From assembly GCA_977017575.1 (NCBI GenBank), contig CDRNVI010000063.1, forward strand, positions 434,001 through 498,000: 64,000 bases of DNA, given 5' to 3'. Numbering within the stretch: the stretch's first letter is position 1; every line of letters begins with the position of its first letter. Positions 46,261 to 56,953 of this stretch are shown here, piece by piece. This DNA comes from Paramoeba atlantica. Its lineage: Eukaryota > Discosea. The notes under the pieces are model-generated. The model saw only the letters and a list, made by a program, of their open reading frames with translations, ran no database searches and had not been told where the DNA came from. The position numbers and the translations under genes are program-made.

Positions 46261-46357
46261 TTTTTTTTATGGGGTGGAATAAGTCTTGCATTTGAAAGTA
46301 CCCATTGTGAGTCTGCGGTGTAGATTGTGGTTGCGCAGGTGTAAGGGCAGCGGGAGG
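46261..46357 (-). mobile_element. A2-type LINE internal fragment ending in poly(A)
   Basis: The minus strand reads ADSQWVLSNARLIPPH directly followed by A residues. This matches NSEWVLSDTKLIPPHLFRLV of L1, so the tail begins in the middle of the coding region. It lies between Y3b and the T-run 46358-46381. Confidence 0.65.
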
Positions 46358-46859
46358 AGAAAATTTTTTTTTTTTTTTTTTTTCGTACATGGAGGTAGAA
46401 CTTTCAACCCATTCATATCATGATGTACATTATCAGATATCTTACTCCTGTGATTCACATTCAGATTCATATTACACATTCATATCTCGTTTTCCAATCC
46501 ACCGACATCACATCCACCGACATCCACCGACATCACATCAGATTCTTCGCCTGTGGTATCATCGGAGGCGCCTTCGCAATCTTCAGGATGTTTGGATGAA
46601 TCTCTCTCCTCATCGGAATCATTCTCGGACTCTTGTGAGGTCGGCCTTGCATCAGAAAATTTTATCCTTGGCCGTCGGTAGTTGCTATGTACCTCGTGGT
46701 CGGCCCAGTTCGGCGATAATTCCTTTGCACTCATAATAACTCTCACACGGGGGGTTTTCTTTGGCTTATCGAGCGTTGATCCCCTCTTCATAATTTGTTC
46801 GGCGTTTTGCGTGTTCATACGAGTAAAAATAAAAATAAAAACAACAACAAGGTACAGAA
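46358..46859 (-). mobile_element. SL-tagged, prematurely ended 5' piece of an A1-type LINE
   Basis: Starts with a 15-nt spliced-leader remnant (46859-46845), a short T-rich 5' UTR and an ATG at 46818 (MNTQNAEQIMKRGS). The frame has KKTPRVRVIMSAKELSPNWA followed by DHE, matching KKTPKIKIIGSKTLAPNWAD of L5, and ends at 46480. About 100 bp later there is a poly(A) tail (T-run 46358-46381). The copy therefore carries both RNA ends but only the first 110 or so codons, as from an aberrantly spliced or prematurely polyadenylated LINE RNA. Confidence 0.7.
46845..46859 (-). other. Spliced-leader remnant f (15 nt)
   Basis: TTCTGTACCTTGTTG, the last 15 nt of the leader, joined on the 5' side to a B-type LINE zinc-finger sequence (…GAGAAAGAGGG). 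It marks the 5' end of the A1 fragment inserted into a B fragment. Confidence 0.7.
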
Positions 46860-47253
46860 CCCTCTTTCTCCCACCAAACACTGGAAATTGCTCCCCCATG
46901 CCTGTAGGCCACGTGGTGGTAATAGTACTGCTAACCTAACTCCTCTCCAAGCGGAGGTCAGCCGTAGCTTGCTATGGCTGGCTCTCCGGATACGTCGCAA
47001 GACGTATTCGGACTGCCCGTTTGGGGAGTTGAGGGGCCATAACTTTTCGGAGTCAAAAGGCCCAATACATCATCATCAATAGTACTGCCACTGCCCTCCG
47101 TGGGCTTGCGTCTTCCAGGTACACCCATCTGCAGGGCACTCTCGTTGCGGCGGATCTTCCTCAGAAATGGGCGGGGTCGCAGGAACCTGGTCACTTGCCA
47201 GGGTCGGGGCCTGAGGAGTGGTCACTCGTGATACGTTTTCCGTAGGTCTGATA
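46860..47253 (-). mobile_element. B-type LINE zinc-finger fragment
   Basis: Once the 46932-47077 insertion is disregarded, the minus strand reads ECPADGCTWKTQAHGGQWQY followed by HVAYRHGG...WWEKEG, matching KCPLDSCTWETGPHGDQWQA and HVANRHGE...WWTEEG of B1. It is limited on one side by a satellite array and on the other by the A1 fragment. No more of the element is seen here. Confidence 0.72.
46932..47077 (+). mobile_element. SINE-like retroposon, copy 2 (146 bp, 11-bp target duplication)
   Basis: Inserted in the B-type fragment, flanked by AATAGTACTGC at 46921-46931 and 47078-47088. Nearly identical to part of copy 1 (39936-40082) in inverted orientation, and ends in the same (ATC)n tail. 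It is 5'-truncated relative to copy 1. Two insertions with different duplications and lengths show that this is a mobile retroposed unit. Confidence 0.75.
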
Positions 47254-47255
47254 CG

Positions 47256-47352
47256 TTTTCTTTTGTTAAGACCCTTTCTTTTGTTAAGACCCTTTCTTTT
47301 GTTAAGACCCTTTCTTTTGTTAAGACCCTTTCTTTTGTTAAGACCCTTTCTT
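47256..47352. repeat. 18-bp satellite array, variant CCCTTTCTTTTGTTAAGA
   Basis: About five units. On the minus strand it lies between the B-type fragment and the 3' end of LINE L9 (…GGAGGGATAACGT). Confidence 0.95.
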
Positions 47353-50096
47353 ACGTTATCCCTCCGGGTGTAGATCCTTAAGCTTTTTTTTTTTTTCGTA
47401 TTCCTAATTTATCCTCCTACCTTTTCCACTTCTTCCTATTACTACCTTATCCACCAAATAAGTCCAGACTCGGACTCGACTCTAATAAGCATACTCATCT
47501 TTCGGATCCGGTAAGTAGCTACGCAATTGCGCCTGAACTATCGCTCCATTCAATTCCTGTTGAAGAAGCACAAAATCATTCAGAATCGCCTTGGGTTCGC
47601 GGTAGACCTTTTCCGCCAGGAGCTGTAGTAGAGATTTTGTGTTATTGTGGAGAGCCCCGCAGGACAATATAGGGAGGCATTGAAATTGATCATTTCGCAA
47701 CATAGTTGATTTTACATATTTCGCATGCTTCCGAGCGATGGCGTCCTGCAACGCCTTTTGTGCTGATACCCTTTCATAAGAAGGTGATAGCTCATGTACC
47801 ACGGTTAGGTCATAGTACGTCGCGCCAGAAGCCCAATATATCACAAGGTCAGGGCCTGATCGGTGCAATGCTGCACCCCGACATAATTTCGCGTGTTCGA
47901 TCTTGTTTTCTTCGCTTAACACTTGTGAACATGCAGAGCAAGTGTAAGAGGTAAATTCTCTGGGCTCACGGGCGCATGGCAGACCTGCTTTCAGACATAA
48001 CTCATAAATATATCTCGTCAGAGAATTATGTTTGGTTGTCGCGTTAATTCCAGAACAGCGTACGCATCCAGGTATGTGGGTCATAGCGCTAGCTGCATCT
48101 AATAGAGTCCTGCAACCTGGGCACAGTAGAGAGTCGGGAAGTTTGGGATGACGAATACCAAGCCTTGGCATCACAGAAAGCGTAAATTGCATTGGAGGGA
48201 TGTATCTTTCGGTGGCGTGTATCCATTGGTAGCTTCCTTTTCTGGACGTCGCTGATATAATTCTACCGATTTTGGGATCTTTACACAGCTCTTCTTTCAC
48301 TTGTTTGTGCAACTTGAGATCTACTGCCCCTTCTTCGTCCGGCACTACCCTCGAGATCGACATCCCCAAGTGTCTCCCATCCTGAGCTGAATATACTTTT
48401 CGGCGCTCTAAGGATGCGTGACGAGAAGCTGCATATGAATTTTCCCGTAGTGCATAAGTTGATGAAAGGCCGAAACCTCCCATTTTCAGCGGCATTCTGG
48501 CCCACTTCAGTTGCATATCCGATAGTTTGCCAAACCACGACTTTAAGACTCTATCGACCTCCGTGTCGAATTCCGACGCAATTTTTTCGGTAGCTTGAGG
48601 CTTGTGGACTCTAATGTGAAACCTATGACGAACGTTAACGCTCTTGGACAAAATCAGGGATGAAAAATTGCTCGCCCCCATTTTTTGGAGCCGGCGAAAT
48701 ATATTTTTGTGCTTCTCCAGCTTTTGTATCAAAAGTTCGCTCACAGGCATATCTTCTCCGATAAAGGCACCTAATATTTTTATTGCAATCGTTTCCTTCT
48801 TCACTCCCGCTTGCAATAAATCTTCAGGTATGTCAGATCCGCTCTTTCCTTGAAAAAATATACATTTGTTGCGCGCCAGTTGGACCTTTCTTTGTTCTAG
48901 CAGTCCCTGCAGTCGGAAAAACGCTTTGGATAGCGCTTCACTATCATCTGACGCCATACTAATGTCGTCTATGTATGCCAACACTTTAATATTTGGGAAT
49001 TCATTAGCAATTGTGGCCAGAATCGGCTGTATGAAAGCACAGAAAAGAAGTGTTGACATTGGCGACCCTTGACGAACTCCTGTTGCGCTACTCACGGTGC
49101 CGCACATCCTTCCATGTACTCCATAGTATAGTAATTCTGAGGGCTCTGAATATTCGGCTGCAAAGAGACGTTGGAACGGGCGTAATGTTGCGTAGCCGAA
49201 AACGCACTTTGCAATTTCGTCTCGATTCGGAGAATTAAAAGCATTTCTCAGATCAATAGTTACTATGGCGTTGCCTTTATTGTAAAGATCGTGAAGATTA
49301 TGCACTACCTGTTCGCATCCGGATCTCGCCAGCACTCCGAACTGCCATGGCTCGAAAAGAGTGGCCAATGAATGCTCGTAACGCTGAAGAAGTACCACTT
49401 CCGCTAGCTTTAAGAAGATTTCTCCCACAGCTACCGGACGAACCCCTCCGTCAACTTTGGGAATCGCTATTAGCCTGGCCCTCTTCAGACGTACCATGAC
49501 TGACTTTTCAAGACGTCCATTTATGAGGTCCGCCATCATGTGGCATAGTGCAGTGCAAGAAATCTCGTCGTCTAATAATAACCTCACAATGCAATCAGTC
49601 GTGCCTGTCGGCCCCGGCGCTGCACCCTTGGCCAAATTACGACCTGCTGCCCGTAGTTCCTCGGTAGTTAATGCTGCTATGCATGGTGCATCTGATGGTA
49701 AATTGAAAGTGCAATCAGCGGTGGGGTGCAAATCTCTAAGCTTTGATAGCACTTCCTCATCGGAAAGTTTTGTCGGGCACGTCTGCTGATCAAGAACTTT
49801 TGTTGCTTTCGTTGTGCACCCTTCAAGCATAAGGCGCGTCGCCTTTTTAATAGCTCGCGCATCGATCGATTCCTCACTCATTTGATCCTCGTGTTCCATG
49901 TTTTCATTGAAAGGACGCCGCCGTCTGCGCTTAAGACTCGCTTCTCGAACCGCTGTCAACGAGAACTTCATAGCCGACAGGACTTTGTGCCAGATAATCC
50001 GTCGATACTCGTAGGTGCTGTCTGAGTATTCTCTCATTATGTCACGGTAAATCGCGACCGCGCAGGGGGCGAATTCTGGTTCTATCGTTTTGGCTT
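47353..50096 (-). mobile_element. A2-type RLE LINE, copy L9 (5'-truncated)
   Basis: Bounded by satellite on both sides: the 5' end joins after …CAAAAGAAA at 50097, the 3' end joins …AAGAAAGGG at 47352. The 3' UTR is about 130 bp with an A-run (near 47386-47395) but no terminal poly(A). The frame is uninterrupted from the 5' junction. It is a clean example of a LINE inside the repeat in fixed orientation. Confidence 0.87.
47482..50096 (-). CDS. Reverse transcriptase/endonuclease of LINE L9 (partial N-terminus)
   Basis: Open from the junction (AKTIEPEFAPCAVAIYRDIM) for about 870 codons. Reverse transcriptase: VTIDLRNAFNSPNR (motif A), GVRQGSPMST, catalytic AYIDDISMAS; thumb HKNIFRRLQKMGASNFSSLI; zinc motif CPGCRTLLDAASAMTHIPGC; second finger CSACSQVLSEENKIEHAKLC; endonuclease RSGPDLVIYW with YYDLTVVHEL. 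It ends LPDPKDEYAY, unlike the A1 C-terminus. All catalytic residues are present; only the N-terminal domain is missing. Confidence 0.87.
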
Positions 50097-50322
50097 TCTT
50101 TTGTTAAGACCCTTTCTTTTGTTAAGACCCTTTCTTTTGTTAAGACCCTTTCTTTTGTTAAGACCCTTTCTTTTGTTAAGACCCTTTCTTTTGTTAAGAC
50201 CCTTTCTTTTGTTAAGACCCTTTCTTTTGTTAAGACCCTTTCTTTTGTTAAGACCCTTTCTTTTGTTAAGACCCTTTCTTTTGTTAAGACCCTTTCTTTT
50301 GTTAAGACCCTTTCTTTTGTTT
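50097..50322. repeat. 18-bp satellite array, variant CCCTTTCTTTTGTTAAGA
   Basis: About twelve units between the 5' end of L9 and the 3' end of chimera C2. Confidence 0.97.
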
Positions 50323-50643
50323 TGTGTCCCTTGCCAGACTGTGAAATCCAGCGAGTTCGGGTCTTAATGTCTGCGTTGTAAAATGCTTGCCCGAATTCGT
50401 GTGATCTTTGTTGCTATTACAATAGATTTCAAAATATCTGCATAATCATCGAGTATGATGCGCGCTGTCTAAACTAAAAACACCATGAACTAACGACTGG
50501 GAAGTCTCCATTCGCATAATCCGCGGTTTGGCCTATTCGTGATGTGGATAGATGTTTCAGTGCGCTAAGGAGAAATCTGATAGTGATCTTAGTAATGATA
50601 AAATCTTGTAATAATAACATCTTGTAATATGAGATGACCTGTT

Positions 50644-51050
50644 TTATTGCATTGTCTTTCGCAGTTGCGAAGCCAGGAGAGCTCCGTTCAATTCTTGAAG
50701 AAGCAACTTGAAGTCCTCAAGAATATGACGGCGTTCGAATCCGTTTGCATCCGCGAGGCTATGGAGGAAATTTATAGTGCTCTTGTTCATGGCACCACCT
50801 GTCAAAAGCGGTAGGCATACGAATTGCTCGCGCGGAATTAAATTGGAGTCCACATATGTTGCGACTTTCTTTTTTTGAGCCTCTTGTAATAGGTGACTCG
50901 CTTTTTTTCCCAAGTGTGATTTCGCAAGTTCGTTGACTACTGTGAGATCGTAATAAACTTCGCCCGTCGCCCAGAACACAACTAAGTCAGGTCCACTGCG
51001 GTGAAACGAATGTGTGCCACATTTCCTCTGATGATGTAGTGAAAGTTGAA
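50644..51050 (-). pseudogene. A2-type endonuclease part of C2
   Basis: Frame with LHHQRKCGTHSFHRSGPDLV and YYDLTVVNELAKSHLGKK, then FVCLPLLTGGAMNKST, ending LRKTMQ. It corresponds to the last 135 codons of L9 and C1, including the PD and D of the endonuclease. The preceding zinc motif is cut by the chimeric junction. Confidence 0.75.
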
Positions 51051-52117
51051 AGGGCAACTTGCGGGTCTTCTAGGCTTTGTATTGCCAGGAGAGTGTCTAC
51101 AGCGGGGTCGATTGCATGTTCCTCTAGGTAGGTACGACAAAATTCGGAAGAACCTATGGGGCTCCCAAGAATAGAAAAATTGCCTTGGAAATTCTTTTGT
51201 TCGCGAGGGATTTGATAAAAAATGTCTGTCTGCATTGCTGAAGCAGGGTGGGTGATAATTTCGCACTTCTCCGGGTTGAGAAACATACCCCACTTAGGCC
51301 CCACTTCCGCTATCACGCGCAGAGCATTTTGTACTTCGTATGATGGACCTGCCAAGACTCCGTCGTCAAGGTACCACATGTGGAGCTGAAGTCCTCCGGA
51401 CGAAATTTTAATTTCTTCCGAAACTTGGAGCATGACGAGGGAAAAAAGTAGTGGCCCTAAGGGGTCGCCTTGTTGCGCGCCTTCCTCGGATGAAATTCGG
51501 ATTTGGCCATAGGTCAGAGCACTTGTAGTACCGTAGCACCACTCCACCCAGCGTGAAAGCTCTGGAAAGTAATGTCGTGTCAACGCAATGAAGGCGGCAC
51601 GAGAAACATTGTTGAACGCGTTCTTCAGATCTACTTTACAGAGGACGAAATCGGAGTTCTCAGAATTTTCGTGCATTGTTTTTCGACAAAGGTGAATTAG
51701 ACGCTCAGCTCCAGCAGGTGTGGCTACCCCAAATTGTGTTCCGGCGAAAAGTTCACGTGCCTTAGTTCGTACTGCTAGACATGCTGCTTTGCTAGTCAAA
51801 CGGCGTAATGTCTCCCCGGCAGCTATCGGTCGTACACCACTCTCCCCTTTTCTGAGTGCACACAGTCGCGCGCCAGCAAACGCTTCTTGCACGTCCAACG
51901 GTGCTTTGCCTTCGAGGAGGTGATTCGTGAGAGCTGTTAGTGCAGAGAGCGGTGTGACGTCGAGATCTTCATTGACGAGTAGTGCAGCTTGAAGGTGTTC
52001 TGCCCGCAGCCCCATAGTCCCGCTGGATGACCCTCGGTGAAAACCTTTTAGTGCGTTTCGTACATCCGTTTCTCCTAGTGTAAGCACCCCCGGGCCTAGG
52101 GGAGGCATATCTACGGG
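51050..52117 (-). pseudogene. B-type reverse transcriptase part of C2
   Basis: Frame with GFHRGSSSGTMGLRAEHLQA, RPIAAGETLRRL, FGVATPAGAERLIH, VDLKNAFNNVSR (motif A), GAQQGDPLGPLLFSL and the catalytic WYLDDGVLAG. It stops matching B1 after LEDPQVALS. The catalytic aspartates are present. N-terminal zinc-finger and C-terminal regions are missing. Confidence 0.8.
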
Positions 52118-52123
52118 CGGCTC

Positions 52124-55100
52124 TTTTTTTTTTTTTTTTTTTTTTTATATGATTTTAAAACAAGCAATCAAATTAGCAATTTCATATTTTGGAGCCCAAA
52201 ACTAGAAATTCGATCTCCCGTAAGTATAAGAACATTAAAAACAATAACAATAAAAACAAGCAATATATGCCCAATCCATTCGCGCGTTCCGGACCGGGTC
52301 TTTCGACCTCTCCACGGCCTGACTTGTGAACCCTTCCCTTGTTATATGGGAGGGCGCAGGCGCGGGCCTGTGTCGACAGCGACACGGTCGCGAAACAGGA
52401 TGCTGGCCGACGGGGAGGAAGTTTTAGTTCCCGACCCATGTCCTACCTCACTTGGAGTACCTAGCCCTTGAGGGCTAGGCGTGAGCATAGACCCTGTCGG
52501 CATCGACCAGCATCCAGACCAGCCATCTATGAGGGCGCAAACGTGGGTCTGTGCTGACTGCCGTCCGGTCAGGAAACGTTTACTCCCCCAAGCAAGAAAA
52601 CGGGTCATCAGGGAGAAGGCGATTAACCATCATGCGGGCCTGAAGGCGCATGAGGGTCACGTTTAACTCCGTGAAGATTCTGCTCGTCGCCCCCCCTTCT
52701 GTCAATAACCCGCACGAGGCGTGCGAAAGCCGTTCTCCAACTTTACGGAGTACTGCGGATGCACCGCTGCTCCACGCACCGTAGCTCTCCACCACCATGG
52801 CGGTGAAGGCACAGCCGGCTTCTTCAGATTCGTGTCTCTGCTGGCCCTTTTGCGTTGATGAATATTGTTCAGCAAATGACCCCGCGGTTACCCAGCTAGC
52901 ATTCCGGACTTTGTCCGTATATTTTAGTTGCTGAGCATGGGTGACCGCGAAGTCAAGTACAATCGGATTCCCCAACTGGAGACCGGGCAAATAGACATCA
53001 CCGGGTCTGGTGAGGGCGCCCCCTGGACCTCTGTTGCCAAGACTTTTTTCTCGTTGTGGGGCCAGTTTGGCTCTGCTGCAAAGGTCGGCGAACTGATCTG
53101 CCACGGCATTATGCCTCGTGATAATTCCATTGCCGTGTTTGCAGGACAATACGTGGTCCCCTTTGGTGTCCAGTGGGAGAGAACATTTCGGCATAGGGCA
53201 TTTCCCTTCTTCAGGGTAGACGTCGATCCCTAACCACCAGCGGGCCAAGGTTCGAAACTCTGTAGGAGTAAAGGAATACCCCATGTCCTTAGACGGGGTT
53301 ACAAAAGCCCAACTGCTTGCCCCTTTCCCGCATTGAGATATCCATCTTGTTCGTGTTCGCACATCTGACATCTCGTACGAATGAGAGAAATCATAGGCCG
53401 CGATCGCGTAGCTGATGTCTCGTTGGCGTGGAATCTTCCCTTTCCTCCATTGTGGGGGATCTGTATCAGTACAATCCTCCGAGGCATATAATGGTGTAGA
53501 TAAGTGGATATCTTCAGGGATGTGCATGGTGCGGGAAGTTGTACGGAGCGCGGGTGGTAGGGAGTTCTCTGAGGGAGGGTTATCGTTGACACTTAGGGTA
53601 CGTTTCCTTTTTCGGTAAAAGAAGGGACTACTAACTGCTTTTTCGCAAGGGGCGTTCGGCGTTGTAAGGATCCGACCTCGGGGATCAAGTAAAGATGTTC
53701 CAGCTTTCTGGTTGATGTCCCTGACAGCTTCCACAAATCCATCCGCATCAGAGGGGTTCCATGAATCTTTGTCCGCAGAGAAGGCGACGGAAGATACGTA
53801 TGCGGCAGTGGCGTGTAACGCTGCGGATCTTAACCCAAAACCGCCGTGCCGCTTCAAACGTTGTGCCTGAGATCGGGCGTAGGGGTCCAGGGGGCAAATT
53901 ATAGCTTCGGTGGCGGTCATAAGAAAATCGTCGAGTCGGGCGCAGAGATGGGCTATGGTTTGGGGTGGTGTGCTTCTCAGGGCGTAGACCATCTGGCAGA
54001 AACCGGCACACTGCCTGATAAGAGCGAGTGCAACCTGTGGGTCCCGAATGGTGGCGATCGCGTCGAGCGTATCCTCAGCGGGGCCTATGGCGTGGATCGC
54101 GAGATACTCTGAGCAGTGTTCGGGCGATCCCACCGGGCTTCCAAGGATGTCGAAATTGCCATGGACGTTGATCTTATTGACGGGTATGTCTGGAAATTCA
54201 GAGGCGTGGTGTGACGAGGTCGGGGGTGTAATGATCTCGCATTTAGACATGTTAAGGAATAAGCCCCATTGCGGACCTACTCTGGCAATCGTGTCGAGGG
54301 CGTTCCTGACGTCTTGCGCCTGGCCAATGAGGACACCGTCGTCGAGGTACCACAGCTGGGCGAAGAGGTCCGCCTGAAGATCGATTGCTTCTGAGAGCGC
54401 TAAGGACACTAATGAGAAGAGTAGTGGTCCTAAAGGGTCGCCCTGCTGCACTCCTTCTTCGGAAGAAAGTGATCGGAGTCCGTAGGTAAGGGAGCTGGGA
54501 TTTGCGTAGCACCAGTTTATCCATGGGAATAGCTCAGGGAAATGTTCCTGGACTAGAGGTAGAAAGCAAGCTCTGCTCACGTTGTTGAACGCGTTCCGGA
54601 TGTCAACTTTGCATAGTACAAAATTGGGGCAATCCATGTTCGATGAAATAGCCAAGCGGCACATGTGGATTATGCGCTCAGCCCCTGCTGGTGTAGCTAC
54701 ACCATATTGCCGACCAGCGAAAAGAGTACTAGCTTTGGACCGAACCGCGTTGCACGCAGCCTTGCTCACCAACCGTCTCACAGTTTCTCCTGCGGCAATT
54801 GGGCGGACGTCGTTTTCGCCTTTCTCTAAAGCGCACAGCCGGGCTCCAGCAAAGTGACTCTGTACTTCCACTGGTGCTTTTCCCGCTAGGAGGTGATTCG
54901 CCAGCTTCGTTAGAGACTGGAGTTAATTAATGTTCTTGCCTCCGTGGGTAAGTATCGCCGCTTGTAAGTGCTCGGGGCGCAGTCCCATTGTGCCCGCGGA
55001 GGAGCCTCGGTGAAAACCCCTTACCGCCTTCTCAATTTCGGATTCGTCCAACTCCAGGGGTGCTGCAGCGGGGAAGTGGTTGACGCTCCCAGGGATGAGC

Positions 55101-55909
55101 AGACGGCAGGGGTGTTTTTCTTGTAGCTTAGAGAACGTGTCATCATCGTCCGGAGCCATTGGATCCGACGTTAGAGCAGCCAAGCCTCTGGAATATTCCC
55201 CCTGCCGGACGAGGAGTTCTGCCCTTAGTGTGGCTTTCTCTTCTTCATCACTAACCTCGGTAGGGGTTGCTTCCTTTTTGCGGTAGGTCGTCACGGCCTC
55301 TTTCCAGAGGAGGGAATAATCCAACGCAAGCCAACGCTGCATGCAACTGTAGGCGTGGGAAGCATATGCCATGTGGCCTTTGCCGCCTCCACGGCGTGGG
55401 GCGGGGAGGACACATTTGGGTAGCATGGCCAGCAAGGTCCACGACTGCAGTGAATTGTCTTTGACGGCGTTATCCATGGTCTCCGTAAGAATTTCACCCC
55501 ACAGCTGGCGGCATCGATGTGGTACGTCCTTGCATGTACTAAGCGGTAGCGAGCAGATAGTTGATAATGATGGAAGCTCAAACTGAGTGATTCCGGCTCT
55601 CCGTCCTGGGCTCTCCGCGTCAGGAAGGGTTTGCGCATGAAGCTCGGATGGCGGAGAGGCCATTGTTGCTTTGCAGCTATGGGAGTGATATGAACGTTTG
55701 TTTTTGTCGTAGTTTCGCCCGCAAGAAGAACAAAGGAAGCGACCTTCTACATCCCACCACTCTGCGGGAATGCTGCTTCCGTGCCGGCAAGCGACGTGGT
55801 TGTAAAAAGCTTGCCACGACCCGCCGTGTGGCAAGCTCCGCCATGAACATCCCTGAGCCGGGCACTGTCGAGAATCGTCTCCGTTGAGGGGAAAAGATGC
55901 GCCTTGTGA
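52124..55909 (-). mobile_element. B-type RLE LINE, copy B2 (5'-truncated, poly(A)-tailed)
   Basis: Poly(A) tail at 52124-52146, 3' UTR 52147-52579, coding 52580-55905. The 5' end lies just upstream of the zinc finger and joins the poly(A) of the next fragment (55910-55934). Only one in-frame stop separates it from an intact partial gene. A 413-bp copy of the same 3' UTR subtype is at 62155-62567. Confidence 0.85.
52580..55905 (-). pseudogene. Zinc-finger/RT/endonuclease protein of B2
   Basis: Reads QCPAQGCSWRSLPHGGSWQA (finger), WTLLAMLPKCVLPAPRRGGG, FHRGSSAGTMGLRPEHLQAA, then a TAA at 54923-54925 in otherwise conserved sequence (GKNIN-stop-LQSLTKLANHLL). Downstream: RPIAAGETVRRL, VDIRNAFNNVSR, GVQQGDPLGPLLFSL, catalytic WYLDDGVLIG, zinc motif CPMPKCSLPLDTKGDHVLSC, endonuclease LTRPGDVYLPGLQLGNPIVL followed by DFAVTH. 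Apart from the single stop the frame is whole, so the copy is recent but dead unless the stop is bypassed. Confidence 0.85.
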
Positions 55910-56051
55910 TTTTTTTTTTTTTTTTTTTTTTTTTAGTAAAAAAATATAGTTTTAATATACAATGTATAGTGTTTCAAAGTTTATAGTACTATAATAGTAC
56001 TATAAAATAGTTTTTATAGTTTTATGGACCTCTGCTATAAATCAGTATCAA
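55910..56051 (-). mobile_element. Short poly(A)-tailed AT-rich fragment
   Basis: T-run 55910-55934 is the tail; 55935-56051 is AT-rich with a palindromic core (TATAGTACTATAATAGTACT). No coding capacity and no match to the LINE 3' UTRs in this window. Probably the 3' end of another retroposed RNA. Confidence 0.45.
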
Positions 56052-56520
56052 TTTTTTTTTTTTTTTTTTTTTTGGTTTGCAATTAATAAGGGGGGAGAAG
56101 TATGAATCGCGGCATTGCCTCTATATTTTGACCCAGTAGACGAACCAAGTACATAGTAGGTCCATTAGGGGGGTATATGAATTTGAAACAAGCAATCAAA
56201 TTAGCAATTCTTTTCTTTTCCACAGAAGTATATTTTCTTTTTCTTTTTTCTCAGCCCAAAACTAGCAATTCAATCTCCCCTAAGTATATACGACAAATAA
56301 GACACAGTAAAAATAAAAACAAGCAATCCAGACCCAATCCATTCGCGCGTTCCGGACCGGGTCTTTCGACCACTCCACGGCCTGACTTGTGAACCCTTCC
56401 CTTGCTATACGGGAGGGCGCAGGCGCGGGCCTGTGTCGACAGCGACACGGTCACGAAACAGGATGCTGGCCGACGGGGAGGAGATTCACTACCCGTGTAC
56501 TACCTCACTTGGGGTACCTA
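56052..56520 (-). mobile_element. 5'-truncated 3' UTR copy of a B-type LINE
   Basis: Tail T-run 56052-56073, then the B-type 3' UTR (AATAAGGGGGGAGAAGTATG … TTCGCGCGTTCCGGACCGGG … GTGTCGACAGCGACACGG). It ends at GGGGTACCTAG, where the third satellite begins. It carries a CT-rich internal insertion near 56205-56255 compared with other copies. Confidence 0.8.
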
Positions 56521-56953
56521 GTTTTTTATTAAGACAACGTTTTTTATTAAGACAACGTTTTTTATTAAGACAACGTTTTTTATTAAGACAACGTTTTTTA
56601 TTAAGACAACGTTTTTTATTAAGACAACGTTTTTTATTAAGACAACGTTTTTTATTAAGACAACGTTTTTTATTAAGACAACGTTTTTTATTAAGACAAC
56701 GTTTTTTATTAAGACAACGTTTTTTATTAAGACAACGTTTTTTATTAAGACAACGTTTTTTATTAAGACAACGTTTTTTATTAAGACAACGTTTTTTATT
56801 AAGACAACGTTTTTTATTAAGACAACGTTTTTTATTAAGACAACGTTTTTTATTAAGACAACGTTTTTTATTAAGACAACGTTTTTTATTAAGACAACGT
56901 TTTTTATTAAGACAACGTTTTTTATTAAGACAACGTTTTTTATTAAGACAACG
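56521..56953. repeat. 18-bp satellite array, variant ACGTTTTTTATTAAGACA
   Basis: About 24 perfect units of the third variant. On the LINE sense (minus) strand the unit can be written TCTTAATAAAAAACGTTG, which shares TCTTAA and the A-rich core with TCTTAACAAAAGAAAGGG. The B-type 3' UTR copy on the left is 5'-truncated exactly at the array, and on the right the poly(A) of an SL-tagged retrocopy runs into it. Confidence 0.97.

Larger units (their letters stand above)
42474..46262 (-). mobile_element. YR retroelement Y3b
   Basis: Second copy of the Y3 family, almost identical to Y3a over Gag and recombinase but with about 470 bp more at its 3' side (42723-43190) and without the SINE-like insertion. 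A frame in that extra part (VSSARINLTELVRMAKEEDM) may be the beginning of the next gene, but no reverse transcriptase is present, so it looks incomplete. Its 3' boundary shares the 42383-42722 joint with Y3a, in an order resembling the B1-A2 joint of split-repeat elements. Confidence 0.72.
50323..52123 (-). mobile_element. Chimeric LINE C2 (B-type RT joined to A2-type endonuclease)
   Basis: 5'-truncated at the poly(A) tail of B2. From 52117 to about 51050 it is a B-type reverse transcriptase; then, within about 25 bp, it changes to the C-terminal end of an A2-type element (51050-50644) with A2-like 3' UTR ending in GACACAAAAC at the satellite. The two parts are in different frames at the junction, so no fusion protein would be made. 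A template jump between two LINE RNAs during insertion is the simplest cause. Confidence 0.8.
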
